Below, in pieces: positions 1 to 12,334 of a DNA stretch of 32,889 bases (position 1 is its first letter; each line of letters opens with the position of its first letter). A model generated the notes under the pieces. That model saw nothing but the letters and a program-made list of their open reading frames with translations, was not told where the DNA came from and ran no database searches. The stretch is from Oscillospiraceae bacterium (GTDB lineage: Bacteria; Bacillota; Clostridia; Oscillospirales; Ruminococcaceae). Where the stretch lies: NCBI GenBank assembly GCA_009778115.1, contig WRKL01000011.1, positions 1 through 32,889 on the forward strand, given 5' to 3'. The position numbers and the translations under genes were made by a program.

Positions 1-5183
<5,183 letters not shown>

Positions 5184-5240
5184 TTATCCTTTCGCCGATA
5201 ATATACGGCATATAAAAAAATATTTAAACTTCCTATTGTT

Positions 5241-5269
5241 ATTTTAACTATTACGATCTCTTTTTTCAA
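5241..5269 (-). promoter_or_regulatory. Predicted promoter of the beta-galactosidase gene
   Basis: Reading the minus strand, TTGAAA (5269-5264) and TAAAAT (5246-5241) are separated by exactly 17 bp. The start codon follows about 67 bp after the -10 box. The spacing and near-consensus boxes fit a sigma-A promoter. The -35 box ends 8 bp from the paired direct repeats at 5278-5307, a position suited to activation by a bound regulator. Confidence 0.65.
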
Positions 5270-5277
5270 TGTGTTTT

Positions 5278-5307
5278 TGTTGCATAGTATTGACTATATG
5301 TTGCATA
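5278..5307. promoter_or_regulatory. Paired direct repeats TGTTGCATA, candidate AraC-family operator
   Basis: TGTTGCATA occurs at 5278-5286 and again at 5299-5307, a centre-to-centre distance of 21 bp, or two helical turns. AraC-family proteins typically bind such tandem half-sites. The pair lies in the divergent region between the beta-galactosidase and the AraC-type regulator, immediately upstream of the predicted beta-galactosidase -35 box. The operator role is inferred from position and geometry only. Confidence 0.5.
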
Positions 5308-5351
5308 TATGGTAAGCTTTATACAAAGAAATAATACAGGGAGGATTGAAC

Positions 5352-6164
5352 ATGGATGATCTGATAAAATATCTTCCTGAGGAGCTGCCGGATAATTTTT
5401 TGTCGGTACGCGAATACGGCTGGCAAATTTGTGCCCCCGGTCACAGTTATTTGGGGAAAAAGTTGTATTATGTTATGCATTATGTGATAAAAGGTCACGG
5501 TGTGTTCGAATTCGAAAAGCAAAAATATCACCTGAGCGAAGGACAAGGGTTTATAATTAACCCTAAAGACTATGTATATTATTACGCCGACGATGAAGAC
5601 CCTTGGGTCTATACCTGGGTGGCGTTCAACGGAATCAACGCATCCCATCTTTTGCATTTATCCGGATTGACGGAAAGCACGGTTTTTAAGTGCGGCGATG
5701 ATGCGAAGTTAAAAAAATATTTTTATGACTTGTGCAGTCAAAGCAACTCTGCTCCTTCGCCTGAAATGGCGAGAATAGGTTACCTGTATTTGATATTCTC
5801 ACATCTGATAAATCATATCGACACTTCAAAGGATATGAAAAATAAAGACTTTTTAATGCTTGCCGTAAAATATATGGAACATAATTTTGATAAAAAAATA
5901 AGTGTAAACGATATAGCAAAATATTTCAATGTAAGCCGGTCACAATTCTACCGGTTGTTCAAAAACAAGCTGAACATCAGCCCGTCGGAATATTTAAGTG
6001 ATATGAAGCTTTCCAAGGCGTGCTTTTATCTCGAAAGCAGCGACATGACGGTTTACAACATATGCACTGCGGTAGGATATTCGGATGCCGCACATTTTTG
6101 CAAGAGGTTCAAGAAAAAATATTCGATAACGCCGCTGGAATATCGTCAGAAACATAAAAAATAG
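5352..6164 (+). CDS. AraC-family transcriptional regulator, likely of the divergent beta-galactosidase
   Basis: This 270-residue protein has an N-terminal cupin-like ligand-binding domain (about residues 25-100, with GHSYLGKKLYYVMHYVIKG and the later EGQGFIINP). Its C-terminal AraC double helix-turn-helix spans about 167-270, with the first helix pair around VNDIAKYFNVSRSQFYRLFK and the signature GYSDAAHFCKRFKKKY..TPLEYR. The size is normal for AraC/XylS regulators of carbohydrate genes. The ATG at 5352 is preferred over an in-frame TTG at 5346 because AGGGAGG at 5338-5344 lies 7 nt before the ATG but only 1 nt before the TTG. It is divergent to the beta-galactosidase with 177 bp between the starts. 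That arrangement suggests it senses a sugar and activates the enzyme gene; the ligand is unknown. Confidence 0.93.
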   Translation: MDDLIKYLPEELPDNFLSVREYGWQICAPGHSYLGKKLYYVMHYVIKGHGVFEFEKQKYHLSEGQGFIINPKDYVYYYADDEDPWVYTWVAFNGINASHLLHLSGLTESTVFKCGDDAKLKKYFYDLCSQSNSAPSPEMARIGYLYLIFSHLINHIDTSKDMKNKDFLMLAVKYMEHNFDKKISVNDIAKYFNVSRSQFYRLFKNKLNISPSEYLSDMKLSKACFYLESSDMTVYNICTAVGYSDAAHFCKRFKKKYSITPLEYRQKHKK

Positions 6165-6290
6165 GGTTTCGCTAAAAAAGCTAAAAATTTAATCACTTTG
6201 GGTTTAATTCCCCGCAGCTTGCTGCGCTATCCCCCGTAACGTAACCCCGGAGGATGGGGCTACCGCACAAATAAAAAATAAAAGAGAAAC
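6165..6290. other. Intergenic region between araC-type gene and insertion element, no gene
   Basis: No coding frame is convincing here. There are small dyads: CGCAGC/GCTGCG near 6214-6227 with a very short loop, and CCCC/GGGG around 6244-6260. The left end of the IS1182 element probably lies in this stretch, but I found no terminal inverted repeat matching the region after the transposase gene, so I do not place the boundary. Confidence 0.4.
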
Positions 6291-6328
6291 AAAACACCGT
6301 CGAAAAGTTGAAAATCGACGGTGTTTTT
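6291..6328 (+). terminator. Hairpin before the IS1182 transposase, terminator-like
   Basis: AAAACACCGTCGA at 6291-6303 pairs perfectly with TCGACGGTGTTTT at 6315-6327 around an 11-nt loop, and five T residues end at 6328. It could stop transcripts entering from the araC side, which insertion sequences commonly do to limit transposase expression. Its loop also holds the -35 box of the transposase promoter, so the two roles overlap. Confidence 0.55.
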
Positions 6329-6336
6329 GGTATAAT
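6308..6336 (+). promoter_or_regulatory. Promoter of the IS1182 transposase, giving a near-leaderless transcript
   Basis: TTGAAA at 6308-6313 and TATAAT at 6331-6336 are separated by 17 bp. The transposase ATG starts at 6343, only 6 bp after the -10 box. Transcription would therefore begin at or within a base or two of the start codon. No Shine-Dalgarno sequence is present. The -35 box lies in the loop of the hairpin at 6291-6327. Confidence 0.7.
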
Positions 6337-6342
6337 TGAAGC

Positions 6343-8014
6343 ATGAAAAAACAAACAATATACCAAAAAGATTATAGCAAATATCAAAAGAACTATCAAG
6401 TACAACTTTGCAGTGAATTGGATATTTTACTGCCTGAAGATGAATCAATACGGTTATTGAGCGAAGTAATGGAGGAATTAGATTATACAAAATTGTATAA
6501 CGCTTACGCCGGAAGAGGGCGAAAACCGAAAACCGCACCGAGTGCCATGTTCAAAGTTTTAGTTTACGGAGCAAGTGAAGGGAAATTTGCAAGCAGTAAA
6601 GTAGCGAAAGCGTGCCGCCGAGACATCAATTATATGTGGCTTTTAGGCGAAGAACTGCCGCCGGATGATGATGCGTTGAATCGTTTTCGCAGCAAACATC
6701 TAAGTGAAGTGGTTGAAGATTTATTCTATCAGTTGGTGAAAAAGTTAAGAGAACTTGACGAAATCAAGTATGAGCATTTATTTGTGGACGGTACAAAAAT
6801 AGAAGCTAATACTAATCCCACATTAAAATCATCGTTTCAAACTTCGTTCGTTATTCGTTTTTCTTAAAAAACTACTCACTCGTTTTCAACGGTTTTTAAA
6901 ATGGGATTAGTATAATGCCAACAAATATACGTTTGTGTGGAAAAAAAGCACGAATAAGTACCTATCACGGTTGGAATCGAAGTTAAAGGATTTTATGATT
7001 GAAATTTACAATCGTTATAATTTACCAAACGAAACAACTCCACAGGAAACCATAAAACACCTTGAAAAACAAAAGAAAACACCTTTTGTTTACGGACGAG
7101 GAAAAAGGAAAACACAGCTTCAACGTGATTATGAAACTTTGATTGAAATGCTAACCCGGCAAGGCAAATACAACGAAACTTTTAGAGGCAGAAACAGCTT
7201 TTCAAAGACAGATCCAGACGCAACTTTCATGCGTATGAAAGACGACCACATGCGAAACGCACAGTTAAAACCGGGTTACAATCTACAACTTGCGGTTGAG
7301 GGTGAATACATAGTCGGATTAGATGTTTCAAGTGAACGTAGCGACCAATTAACGCTAATTCCGTTGATTGAACGTATGGAACAACAGCTTGAAAACAGAT
7401 ATGAAGATGTAACTTTGGATGCAGGTTATGAATCAGAAGAAAACTACACATTCTTTGAAAAAAGAGAACAAACCTGCTACATCAAGCCGCAGAATTATGA
7501 AAGAAGCAAAACTCGCAAATTTAAAAACAACATGTCCCTGCGTGAAAATATGCTGTATGATACTAAAAAAGACGAGTACACCTGTCAAAACGGAATGAAA
7601 ATGAAAGCGATTCACACAGGTAAGCGACAATCTAAAAGTGGATTTGAAAGTGAAATTACTTATTACGAATGTGAAAACTGCAAAGGTTGTCCTCATAAAA
7701 AGAATTGTACTCGTGCGAAAGGCAACCGCAAAATGCAGTTATCCAAAGAATTTTTACGGCAACGTAAAGAATCATTGGATAAAATCACATCGCAAAAAGG
7801 GATTTTATTAAGAATGAATAGAGCAATCCAAGCAGAGGGTGCGTTCGGTGTTATTAAGCAGGATTACGGTTTCAAGCAGTTTTTATTGAGAGGAAACAAG
7901 AAAGTCCGCACTGAACTTTTTATCCTTGCTTTAGGTTACAATATCAACAAGTTACATAATAAAATTCAAGCAAACAGAACTGGTCGGCAGTTGTTTGAGA
8001 AAATGTCAACTTAA
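6343..8014 (+). pseudogene. IS1182-family transposase, interrupted by a 103-bp mini-element
   Basis: Two frames (6343 to 6809 and 6916 to 8014) join into one 521-residue transposase when the inserted mini-element and one copy of its TAA target repeat (6810-6915, 106 bp) are removed. The repaired junction reads EANANKYTFVW, as expected in IS1182-type DDE transposases. The N-terminal DUF772-like domain contains GRGRKPKTAPSAMFKVL. The catalytic segments are HLFVDGTKIEAN (first Asp), DVTLDAGY (second Asp) and AEGAFGVIKQDYGF (Glu). A cysteine cluster, CENCKGCPHKKNC, precedes the last motif. The insertion adds stops and shifts the frame, so the enzyme is very likely inactive. Neither end of the insertion sequence could be placed. 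Expression appears leaderless (promoter at 6308-6336). Confidence 0.93.
6810..6912 (+). mobile_element. 103-bp MITE-like element, copy 1, inside the IS1182 transposase gene
   Basis: The element begins TACTAATCCC and ends GGGATTAGTA. Its ends are imperfect inverted repeats of about 19 bp (TACTAATCCCACATTAAAA against TACTAATCCCATTTTAAAA). It is flanked by a 3-bp direct repeat TAA (6807-6809 and 6913-6915), and removing it with one TAA restores the transposase frame. It has no coding capacity, so it must be moved by an enzyme supplied elsewhere. Two further copies lie at 8056-8158 and 14871-14973. Confidence 0.92.
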
Positions 8015-8055
8015 CATTTACACATGTGAATGCACAGACTGCATTTTGAGGGTTA
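8015..8055 (+). other. 3' flank of the IS1182 transposase gene with a weak dyad
   Basis: This short non-coding stretch contains AATGCA (8029-8034) pairing with TGCATT (8040-8045). It may be a weak transcription end. The right end of the IS1182 element probably lies beyond it, past the second mini-element copy, but its boundary is not visible. Confidence 0.3.
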
Positions 8056-8158
8056 TACTAATCCCATTTTAAAAACCGTTGAAAACGAGTGAGTAGTTTT
8101 TTAAGAAAAACGAATAACGAACGAAGTTTGAAACGATGATTTTAATGTGGGATTAGTA
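8056..8158 (-). mobile_element. 103-bp MITE-like element, copy 2, inverted
   Basis: Reverse-complemented, this copy is identical to copy 1 over all 103 bp. It is flanked by a TTA direct repeat (8053-8055 and 8159-8161). It lies 41 bp after the transposase stop, in opposite orientation to copy 1, so the two copies form a large inverted repeat around the C-terminal part of the broken transposase gene. Complete identity points to recent movement or gene conversion. Confidence 0.92.
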
Positions 8159-8211
8159 TTACCTCTGTTTTGTTGCGTTTATTTTAGCATAAATATCTCA
8201 TATTATTGAAT

Positions 8212-8560
8212 TTATTCCATATATTGGCACACAAAAAGGTTACCGCACGTTTTAAATTGTGCGGGAGTTCCTGTGTCCGCCGGATTTTTTGCCCGTTTTT
8301 GTTTTGCCGTTGTATGTATTTGGGGCGTTCGGCTTGGTGTCGCTTGACGGCGGATTAGAGGAATTGTTGCTGTCGTTGCCCAGCTGTTTGCGGAGGCGGT
8401 CATTTTCTACCTCGAGCATAGAAACACGTTTTTCGAGTGCATTGCATTTGTGCATAACTGCGTCAAGAGTTTCATTCAGCCTATCAATAATCCCCCAATA
8501 TTTATTGGACGTTTCGGCTTCGATGTTGGCGGCCTTTGCCTTTAAGTTTTCATTTTCCAA
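8212..8560 (-). pseudogene. IS66-family transposase (TnpC) N-terminal remnant
   Basis: The minus-strand frame from a TTG at 8560 to 8252 encodes a coiled-coil-like leader followed by LENDRLRKQLG-type sequence (VENDRLRKQLGNDSNNSSN), then PPSSDTKPN and KTGKKSGG. This is the hallmark N-terminus of IS66 TnpC proteins (LRxQLGxNSxNSSxPPSSD...KKxGGQxGH). After KKSGGH the frame ends abruptly. A neighbouring frame continues as TGTPAQFKTCGN before stopping near 8212, which suggests a small deletion and frameshift. The whole catalytic DDE part is missing. It is a non-functional fragment left by an older insertion. Confidence 0.8.
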
Positions 8561-8760
8561 AGTTAATTCTTGATTGTGGTTGAGCAGATTTATCGTGGTT
8601 TTTATGCAACTTTTTTATACTTATTCGTCCCGGGCTTTTTGATGTTTTTCAACTTTGCGACTTTTTTGATTTATCTTTTCTGTCACAGATGGGAGTGGCG
8701 GCGGCGTAGCTGAGCAGTAACGTAAAACAAATCGTAAACTATCATTTTATAAAAAAAGTA
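8561..8760. other. Non-coding stretch upstream of the IS66 remnant and the tRNA promoter
   Basis: The IS66 frame meets a stop just beyond 8600 on the minus strand. The rest is AT-rich with no supported gene. It probably contains the decayed outer end of the IS66 element, but no tnpA or tnpB remnant is recognisable. Confidence 0.35.
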
Positions 8761-8789
8761 TTGAATTTTGAAACTTGTGCTATTATAAT
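8761..8789 (+). promoter_or_regulatory. Predicted promoter for the tRNA-Tyr-like gene
   Basis: TTGAAT at 8761-8766 and TATAAT at 8784-8789 are separated by 17 bp. The predicted start of transcription is near 8796, about 77 bp before the tRNA. Nothing else on this strand lies between them. Confidence 0.6.
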
Positions 8790-8872
8790 GATTTTAGTCT
8801 TCAGAATTTTGGTAATCGGTTTCTTGTTTTCGGCTTTTAGTTTTTATTCATTAGTTTACAATTCATAATTAA

Positions 8873-8953
8873 GGGAGATTTCCCGAGCGGCCAAAGGGGG
8901 CAGACTGTAAATCTGTGGTCTACAACTTCGGTGGTTCGAATCCTCTATCGCCC
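8873..8953 (+). tRNA. tRNA-Tyr (anticodon GTA), with imperfect stems, possibly degenerate
   Basis: The D-arm region (CCCGAGCGGCCAAAGGGG), an anticodon arm with CTGTAAA as its loop (anticodon GTA at 8907-8909), a long class II variable region and a T loop TTCGAAT are all present and typical of bacterial tRNA-Tyr. The acceptor GGGAGAT (8873-8879) pairs with ATCGCCC (8947-8953) except for an A-G mismatch at the fourth pair. The T stem GGTGG/CCTCT has a T-T mismatch and a G-T pair. The base after the acceptor is C rather than the A usual for tRNA-Tyr, and no CCA is encoded. The gene has a plausible promoter and terminator. It may be a weak but working gene or a decaying copy. Confidence 0.75.
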
Positions 8954-9010
8954 CCCTTGGCTGCGCCGTTTCACTTGTGTTGTGGGTAAACTGGCTGCCT
9001 ACAATAAATT

Positions 9011-9036
9011 AGGAAGGTTTCAACAACCTTCCTTTA
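9011..9036 (+). terminator. Hairpin terminator after the tRNA-Tyr-like gene
   Basis: AGGAAGGTT (9011-9019) pairs perfectly with AACCTTCCT (9025-9033) around a 5-nt loop, followed by TT. The stem is strong but the T run is short. Its position 58 bp after the tRNA suits transcript ending. Confidence 0.55.
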
Positions 9037-9131
9037 CAGTATATATAGAAGCGCACGTTTGGGATGATGGAACCTTAGACAAATATAAAACTGAATGGAT
9101 AGCGCAGAAAGGCGGGCTGCAAAATGAATGA
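9037..9131 (+). pseudogene. Possible C-terminal gene fragment, unrecognised
   Basis: The frame ending at a TGA at 9129-9131 reads HVWDDGTLDKYKTEWIAQK then GGLQNE. It overlaps the next gene's ATG in the manner of translational coupling. No start belongs to it; the upstream part of the frame runs through the tRNA and hairpin. It looks like the tail of a lost gene that once preceded the DUF3788-like gene. I do not recognise the family. Confidence 0.3.
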
Positions 9132-9556
9132 CAAAACCGAATTACAAAAAGTCAGCGAAGAAACCATGCGTTTCATGCGAGGAAAATATGTTCTCGACGA
9201 AGTGGCGGGCAAATACTACGATATTGATTTCCTGAAATTCCGTCAGGGCAAGAGAACTATCCTGTCCATCAACATACACGAGGACTATTACGATTTTCAA
9301 ATAATTTATGGTAAAGCCGAACGTGAGAAATTCGAGGCTCGTCTTGATGAATTCCTAAAAAGCAATACAAGACCTCTATAACAATTCCCGTGCGTTACAT
9401 GACGGCTTATGGATGTTGATTCGAGTAGATAATCTGGAAATGCTTGAAGCTGTAAAGCAGATGATTTTGATTAAGAAAAACCCGAACCGTAAACCGTTCC
9501 CGAAGGCAAAGAATACCGCCGTATGGGCTGCATGGAGAGCAATATTTTTAGCCTAA
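9124..9556 (+). pseudogene. DUF3788-like protein gene with a single-base frameshift
   Basis: The first frame (9124 to 9381) encodes residues up to KFEARLDEFLK and then leaves the family pattern. Reading instead from GCA at 9362 gives AIQDLYNNSRALHDGLWMLI then VDNLEMLEAVKQMILIKK, which resembles the end of DUF3788 proteins. The switch falls in an AAAAA run at 9357-9361, so one extra A explains it. The function of the family is unknown to me. The repaired protein would be about 125-140 residues. The insertion could be real decay, likely given the surrounding remnants, or a homopolymer sequencing error. The family name rests on motif memory only. Confidence 0.6.
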
Positions 9557-9843
9557 TCGGAAACCGCATGAAAGGCTGCCGCGCCTGCCGGAGTATCAAA
9601 GGCGGAGACAATCTCGCAAGGCTGCTTTGCTTGAAACACACCGGTAAACTGTCTGAAGCCCTGCAAAGCCTGACAACCGCTACCCTGCCGGAGAAATACG
9701 CCGAGGAAATCATTACAATTTTGTCTCAAACGAAAGTTGCCAAATCCACCGGGAAAGGGTATGATGGGTATCACAAGGCAACCTCTCCGGCGACGCCGGA
9801 ATACAAGTGGCTACGGAATTTAGGCACTATTCGGGATTTTTAA
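9505..9843 (+). pseudogene. C-terminal fragment resembling ISLre2/UPF0236 transposase
   Basis: The frame reads KEYRRMGCMESNIFSLIGNR then MKGCRACRSIKGGDNLARLL and CLKHTGKL, and stops at 9843. The order Gly-x-x-Glu, then Arg-Met-Lys, then a Gly-rich turn followed by LARLL, fits my recollection of the C-terminal end of UPF0236/ISLre2 transposases. Only this end is present; the catalytic part is absent. The fragment overlaps the tail of the DUF3788-like frame in a different phase, so an old insertion and later deletion probably joined the two. The first ATG in the frame is at 9523, but there is no ribosome binding site at a good distance. Confidence 0.5.
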
Positions 9844-9970
9844 TCCATAAATGATATCTTTTCCATTTTTTAGCAGTAGCAGCCAATCAATTTTGCTGTT
9901 TTTGTGTAACAGAAAATTAACAAATATCTTGCCCACTTTTACTTGACACATACAAAATTAACATTGCGTA
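9844..9970. other. Intergenic, no feature seen
   Basis: This AT-rich stretch lies between the transposase fragment and the promoter of the MoxR operon. I see no gene, repeat or clear hairpin. Confidence 0.4.
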
Positions 9971-9999
9971 TTGCGTACCGCGGCAAAATATGATATACT
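9971..9999 (+). promoter_or_regulatory. Promoter of the moxR-DUF58-transglutaminase operon
   Basis: TTGCGT (9971-9976) and TATACT (9994-9999) are separated by 17 bp, about 58 bp before the MoxR start codon. A second TTGCGT lies 7 bp further upstream. It is the only good promoter seen for the three genes that follow. Confidence 0.65.
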
Positions 10000-10057
10000 C
10001 GTTTCATAACTTGTTTCATTTTGTATAGACTGTTTTTGTGAAAGGATAGGATGATAA

Positions 10058-11005
10058 ATGCAAACCCCGGATATTTTACAAGCTATTACGGACAATGTGG
10101 AAAAGGTAATAATTGGAAAACGCCATGTCATCGAACTGATGATAATAACGCTGGTGGCGAAAGGGCACGTTTTGATTGAAGATTTGCCCGGTGTAGGTAA
10201 AACCCAGCTTGCCGCCGCCCTTGCGCGTTCTTTCAATTGTTCATTCAGCAGAATACAATTCACCACCGATGTTTTGCCGTCGGATATTATGGGTTTTTCG
10301 ATGTATAACCAAAAAACCCGGGAGTTTGAATTTAAAAAAGGCACAATTATGAGTTCGTTTGTGCTTGCGGACGAAATCAACCGAACTTCCCCGAAAACCC
10401 AGGCAAGTTTGCTTGAGGCAATGGAGGAACAGCAGGTCACGGTAGACGGAGTTACATACGCAATGGAATCACCTTTTATTGTTATTGCCACTCAAAACCC
10501 GGTGGAATATGTGGGTACGTTTCCGCTCCCCGAGGCACAATTGGATAGGTTTATGATACGCATAGCCATCGGTTATCCGACACATGAGCAGGAAATAGAA
10601 ATGCTGGAGCGATACAAATATGTTTCGCCTTTGGAAACCTTGAAACCCGTGGCATCCGCCCGGGATATAATCAATATGCAGCAAGCAGCGGAGGATGTGC
10701 ATATCGACGATAAATTGAGCGATTATATAGTAAAGCTGACCAATGCGACGCGGAATCATGAAGGGCTTTTGTTGGGAGCGAGTCCGCGCGCATCCTTAAA
10801 CCTGATGAAGATGGCGCAATCCCGAGCATTTTTCCGGGGGCGTAAACATGTACTGCCCGAGGATATTGTGGAAATGGCCGTCCCCGTGCTTTCGCACAGG
10901 CTGAGGATCAAGCAGGAGTTGGTTTTGCGCGGGATTACCCAAAAAGAGATAGTAGATGATTTATTGAAAAAGGTTCAATTTCCGTTATTTAGAAACCTGT
11001 CTTAA
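10058..11005 (+). CDS. MoxR-family AAA+ ATPase
   Basis: The 315-residue protein is full length for MoxR ATPases. Walker A is GVGKT at residues 45-49, preceded by the family's EDLPG. Walker B is FVLADEINRT with Asp105 and Glu106. The sensor segment IATQNPVEYVGTFPLPEAQLDRF is at about 143-165, and the C-terminal lid contains GASPRASLNLMK. MoxR proteins act as chaperone-like ATPases and are usually encoded just before DUF58 and transglutaminase-type genes, as here. The likely partners are the next two gene products, at the membrane. AAAGGATAGG lies shortly before the ATG at 10058. The gap to the next gene is 45 bp, which fits an operon. Confidence 0.95.
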   Translation: MQTPDILQAITDNVEKVIIGKRHVIELMIITLVAKGHVLIEDLPGVGKTQLAAALARSFNCSFSRIQFTTDVLPSDIMGFSMYNQKTREFEFKKGTIMSSFVLADEINRTSPKTQASLLEAMEEQQVTVDGVTYAMESPFIVIATQNPVEYVGTFPLPEAQLDRFMIRIAIGYPTHEQEIEMLERYKYVSPLETLKPVASARDIINMQQAAEDVHIDDKLSDYIVKLTNATRNHEGLLLGASPRASLNLMKMAQSRAFFRGRKHVLPEDIVEMAVPVLSHRLRIKQELVLRGITQKEIVDDLLKKVQFPLFRNLS

Positions 11006-11050
11006 TATCCTGAAGACAAATTAAAACAAAGCATAGAGGATGATACATAA

Positions 11051-12259
11051 ATGAGAAGTGCGCGTATCGGTTATTCCGCAGTCATCGGGGTTATAGCTCT
11101 GTGGGTTTATTATTCCGGCACCGGACTCGCGTATGTTTCGCTGTATGTGGTGCTTGCCGTTCCGGTGCTGTCCCTGCTTTTATCGCTTATTATGATAAAA
11201 AGGATCCGAATCATACAACGGCTCCGGCCCGATGTTATAGTAAAAAACAACACTGTTGCGCTTAAGGTCAAGGTTGTAAATCCGGATATATTTACCTATC
11301 CGTATGTTGCGCTTCTGCTGCCTGCGGGGCGCGACATAAAAGAAATATCGGACGAAAAAAACGGAATGAACCAAAAGCAAAAGCAAAAGTACGCTTATTG
11401 CTCGGTAAGGTTTCTAAGCACCACAGAAATTGAACTCAATATTTCTTTCAAATACAGGGGTTTTTATCATGTTGGTATAAATGAAGTTTGTGTCTACGAT
11501 TTTTTCGGTCTTTTCCGGTTAAAAAAGAAAGTTGAGCATTCCGAGGCCGTTACGGTATATCCACAGCACAAGAGCTTGGACGAGTTGCAAATCACCCCGC
11601 ATTCAGGGCATATCGACGCAACCAAAAGATCCCTGGTAGGAGGCGATCCTACAGAAATTTTATATGTGGAAAAGTATCATTCGCTGGATAATATGCGGCA
11701 TATACACTGGAAGCTGTCCACTAAGCTGGATGAATTAATGGTAAAACGTTTCGCCGACGAAGCCGAAAAAGGTGTCCTGCTCGCGGTAGATCTCAGCCTT
11801 AAGGATTACAGCGATACGAACATCTGCGATATGATTGACGACAGAATTATCGAAACTGCGCTTTCGATCCTGGATTATTGCATAAGAAACGGTATAACGT
11901 CCGAGATTTTTTATCATACCCAAAATTTCGTGTCTAAAATATGCCGTAACGCAGAAGATTATCATAAGATCCGTGCCGAATTGGCAGTGGTGGAATGCAG
12001 CGGCGGTTTTCAAGCGGACGCGCTGGTAGAAAGCATAGCCGAATACAATTTCAGCGAAACGAGCATGGTAATTATTACCAACCGCTTGAATGATTCGATA
12101 GTTAATGCGCTGTTGACCCGAGCCAGCAAACATCCGTTGCTGTTCCATGTGTTCGCGGGGGATTTTTTGAGCAAAGAAGAACGGGCGGAAACAGAAAAAT
12201 CCATAAACTTTTTGATCGGCAAGGGTATAGTATGCATCCAAACTGATGCTTCCGTTTAA
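11051..12259 (+). CDS. DUF58-domain membrane protein
   Basis: The 402-residue protein begins with two hydrophobic segments (about residues 8-25 and 27-48). A soluble beta-rich part follows, then the DUF58 signature GDPTEILYVEKYHSLDNMRH with IHWKLSTKLDELMVKRF near residues 197-235. The motif GVLLAVDLSLKDYSD after it resembles the start of a von Willebrand A-like fold. DUF58 proteins accompany MoxR ATPases; the molecular role is not known. GAGGATG lies about 8 nt before the ATG. It stands second in the operon, with 75 bp before the transglutaminase-like gene. Confidence 0.93.
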   Translation: MRSARIGYSAVIGVIALWVYYSGTGLAYVSLYVVLAVPVLSLLLSLIMIKRIRIIQRLRPDVIVKNNTVALKVKVVNPDIFTYPYVALLLPAGRDIKEISDEKNGMNQKQKQKYAYCSVRFLSTTEIELNISFKYRGFYHVGINEVCVYDFFGLFRLKKKVEHSEAVTVYPQHKSLDELQITPHSGHIDATKRSLVGGDPTEILYVEKYHSLDNMRHIHWKLSTKLDELMVKRFADEAEKGVLLAVDLSLKDYSDTNICDMIDDRIIETALSILDYCIRNGITSEIFYHTQNFVSKICRNAEDYHKIRAELAVVECSGGFQADALVESIAEYNFSETSMVIITNRLNDSIVNALLTRASKHPLLFHVFAGDFLSKEERAETEKSINFLIGKGIVCIQTDASV

Positions 12260-12334
12260 AGACCTGTTTTGAAAATTCTTGCAAATATTTAGCGGAAATC
12301 GAATTTTTAAGAACCGCATAAAGGAGGTCAACCT

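Noticed and set aside
6165-8251. Terminal inverted repeats of the IS1182 element
   Set aside because: Only an 8-9 base match (AACAAAACA) was found between the flanks, which could be chance in AT-rich sequence.
8931-9131. Open frame beginning inside the tRNA-Tyr-like gene
   Set aside because: Its first third is tRNA and terminator sequence; only the last part may be a true gene tail, reported separately with low confidence.
9350-9365. Programmed frameshifting at the AAAAAG run in the DUF3788-like gene
   Set aside because: No downstream pseudoknot or conserved two-frame design is seen, and the neighbours are decayed, so mutation or sequencing error is simpler.
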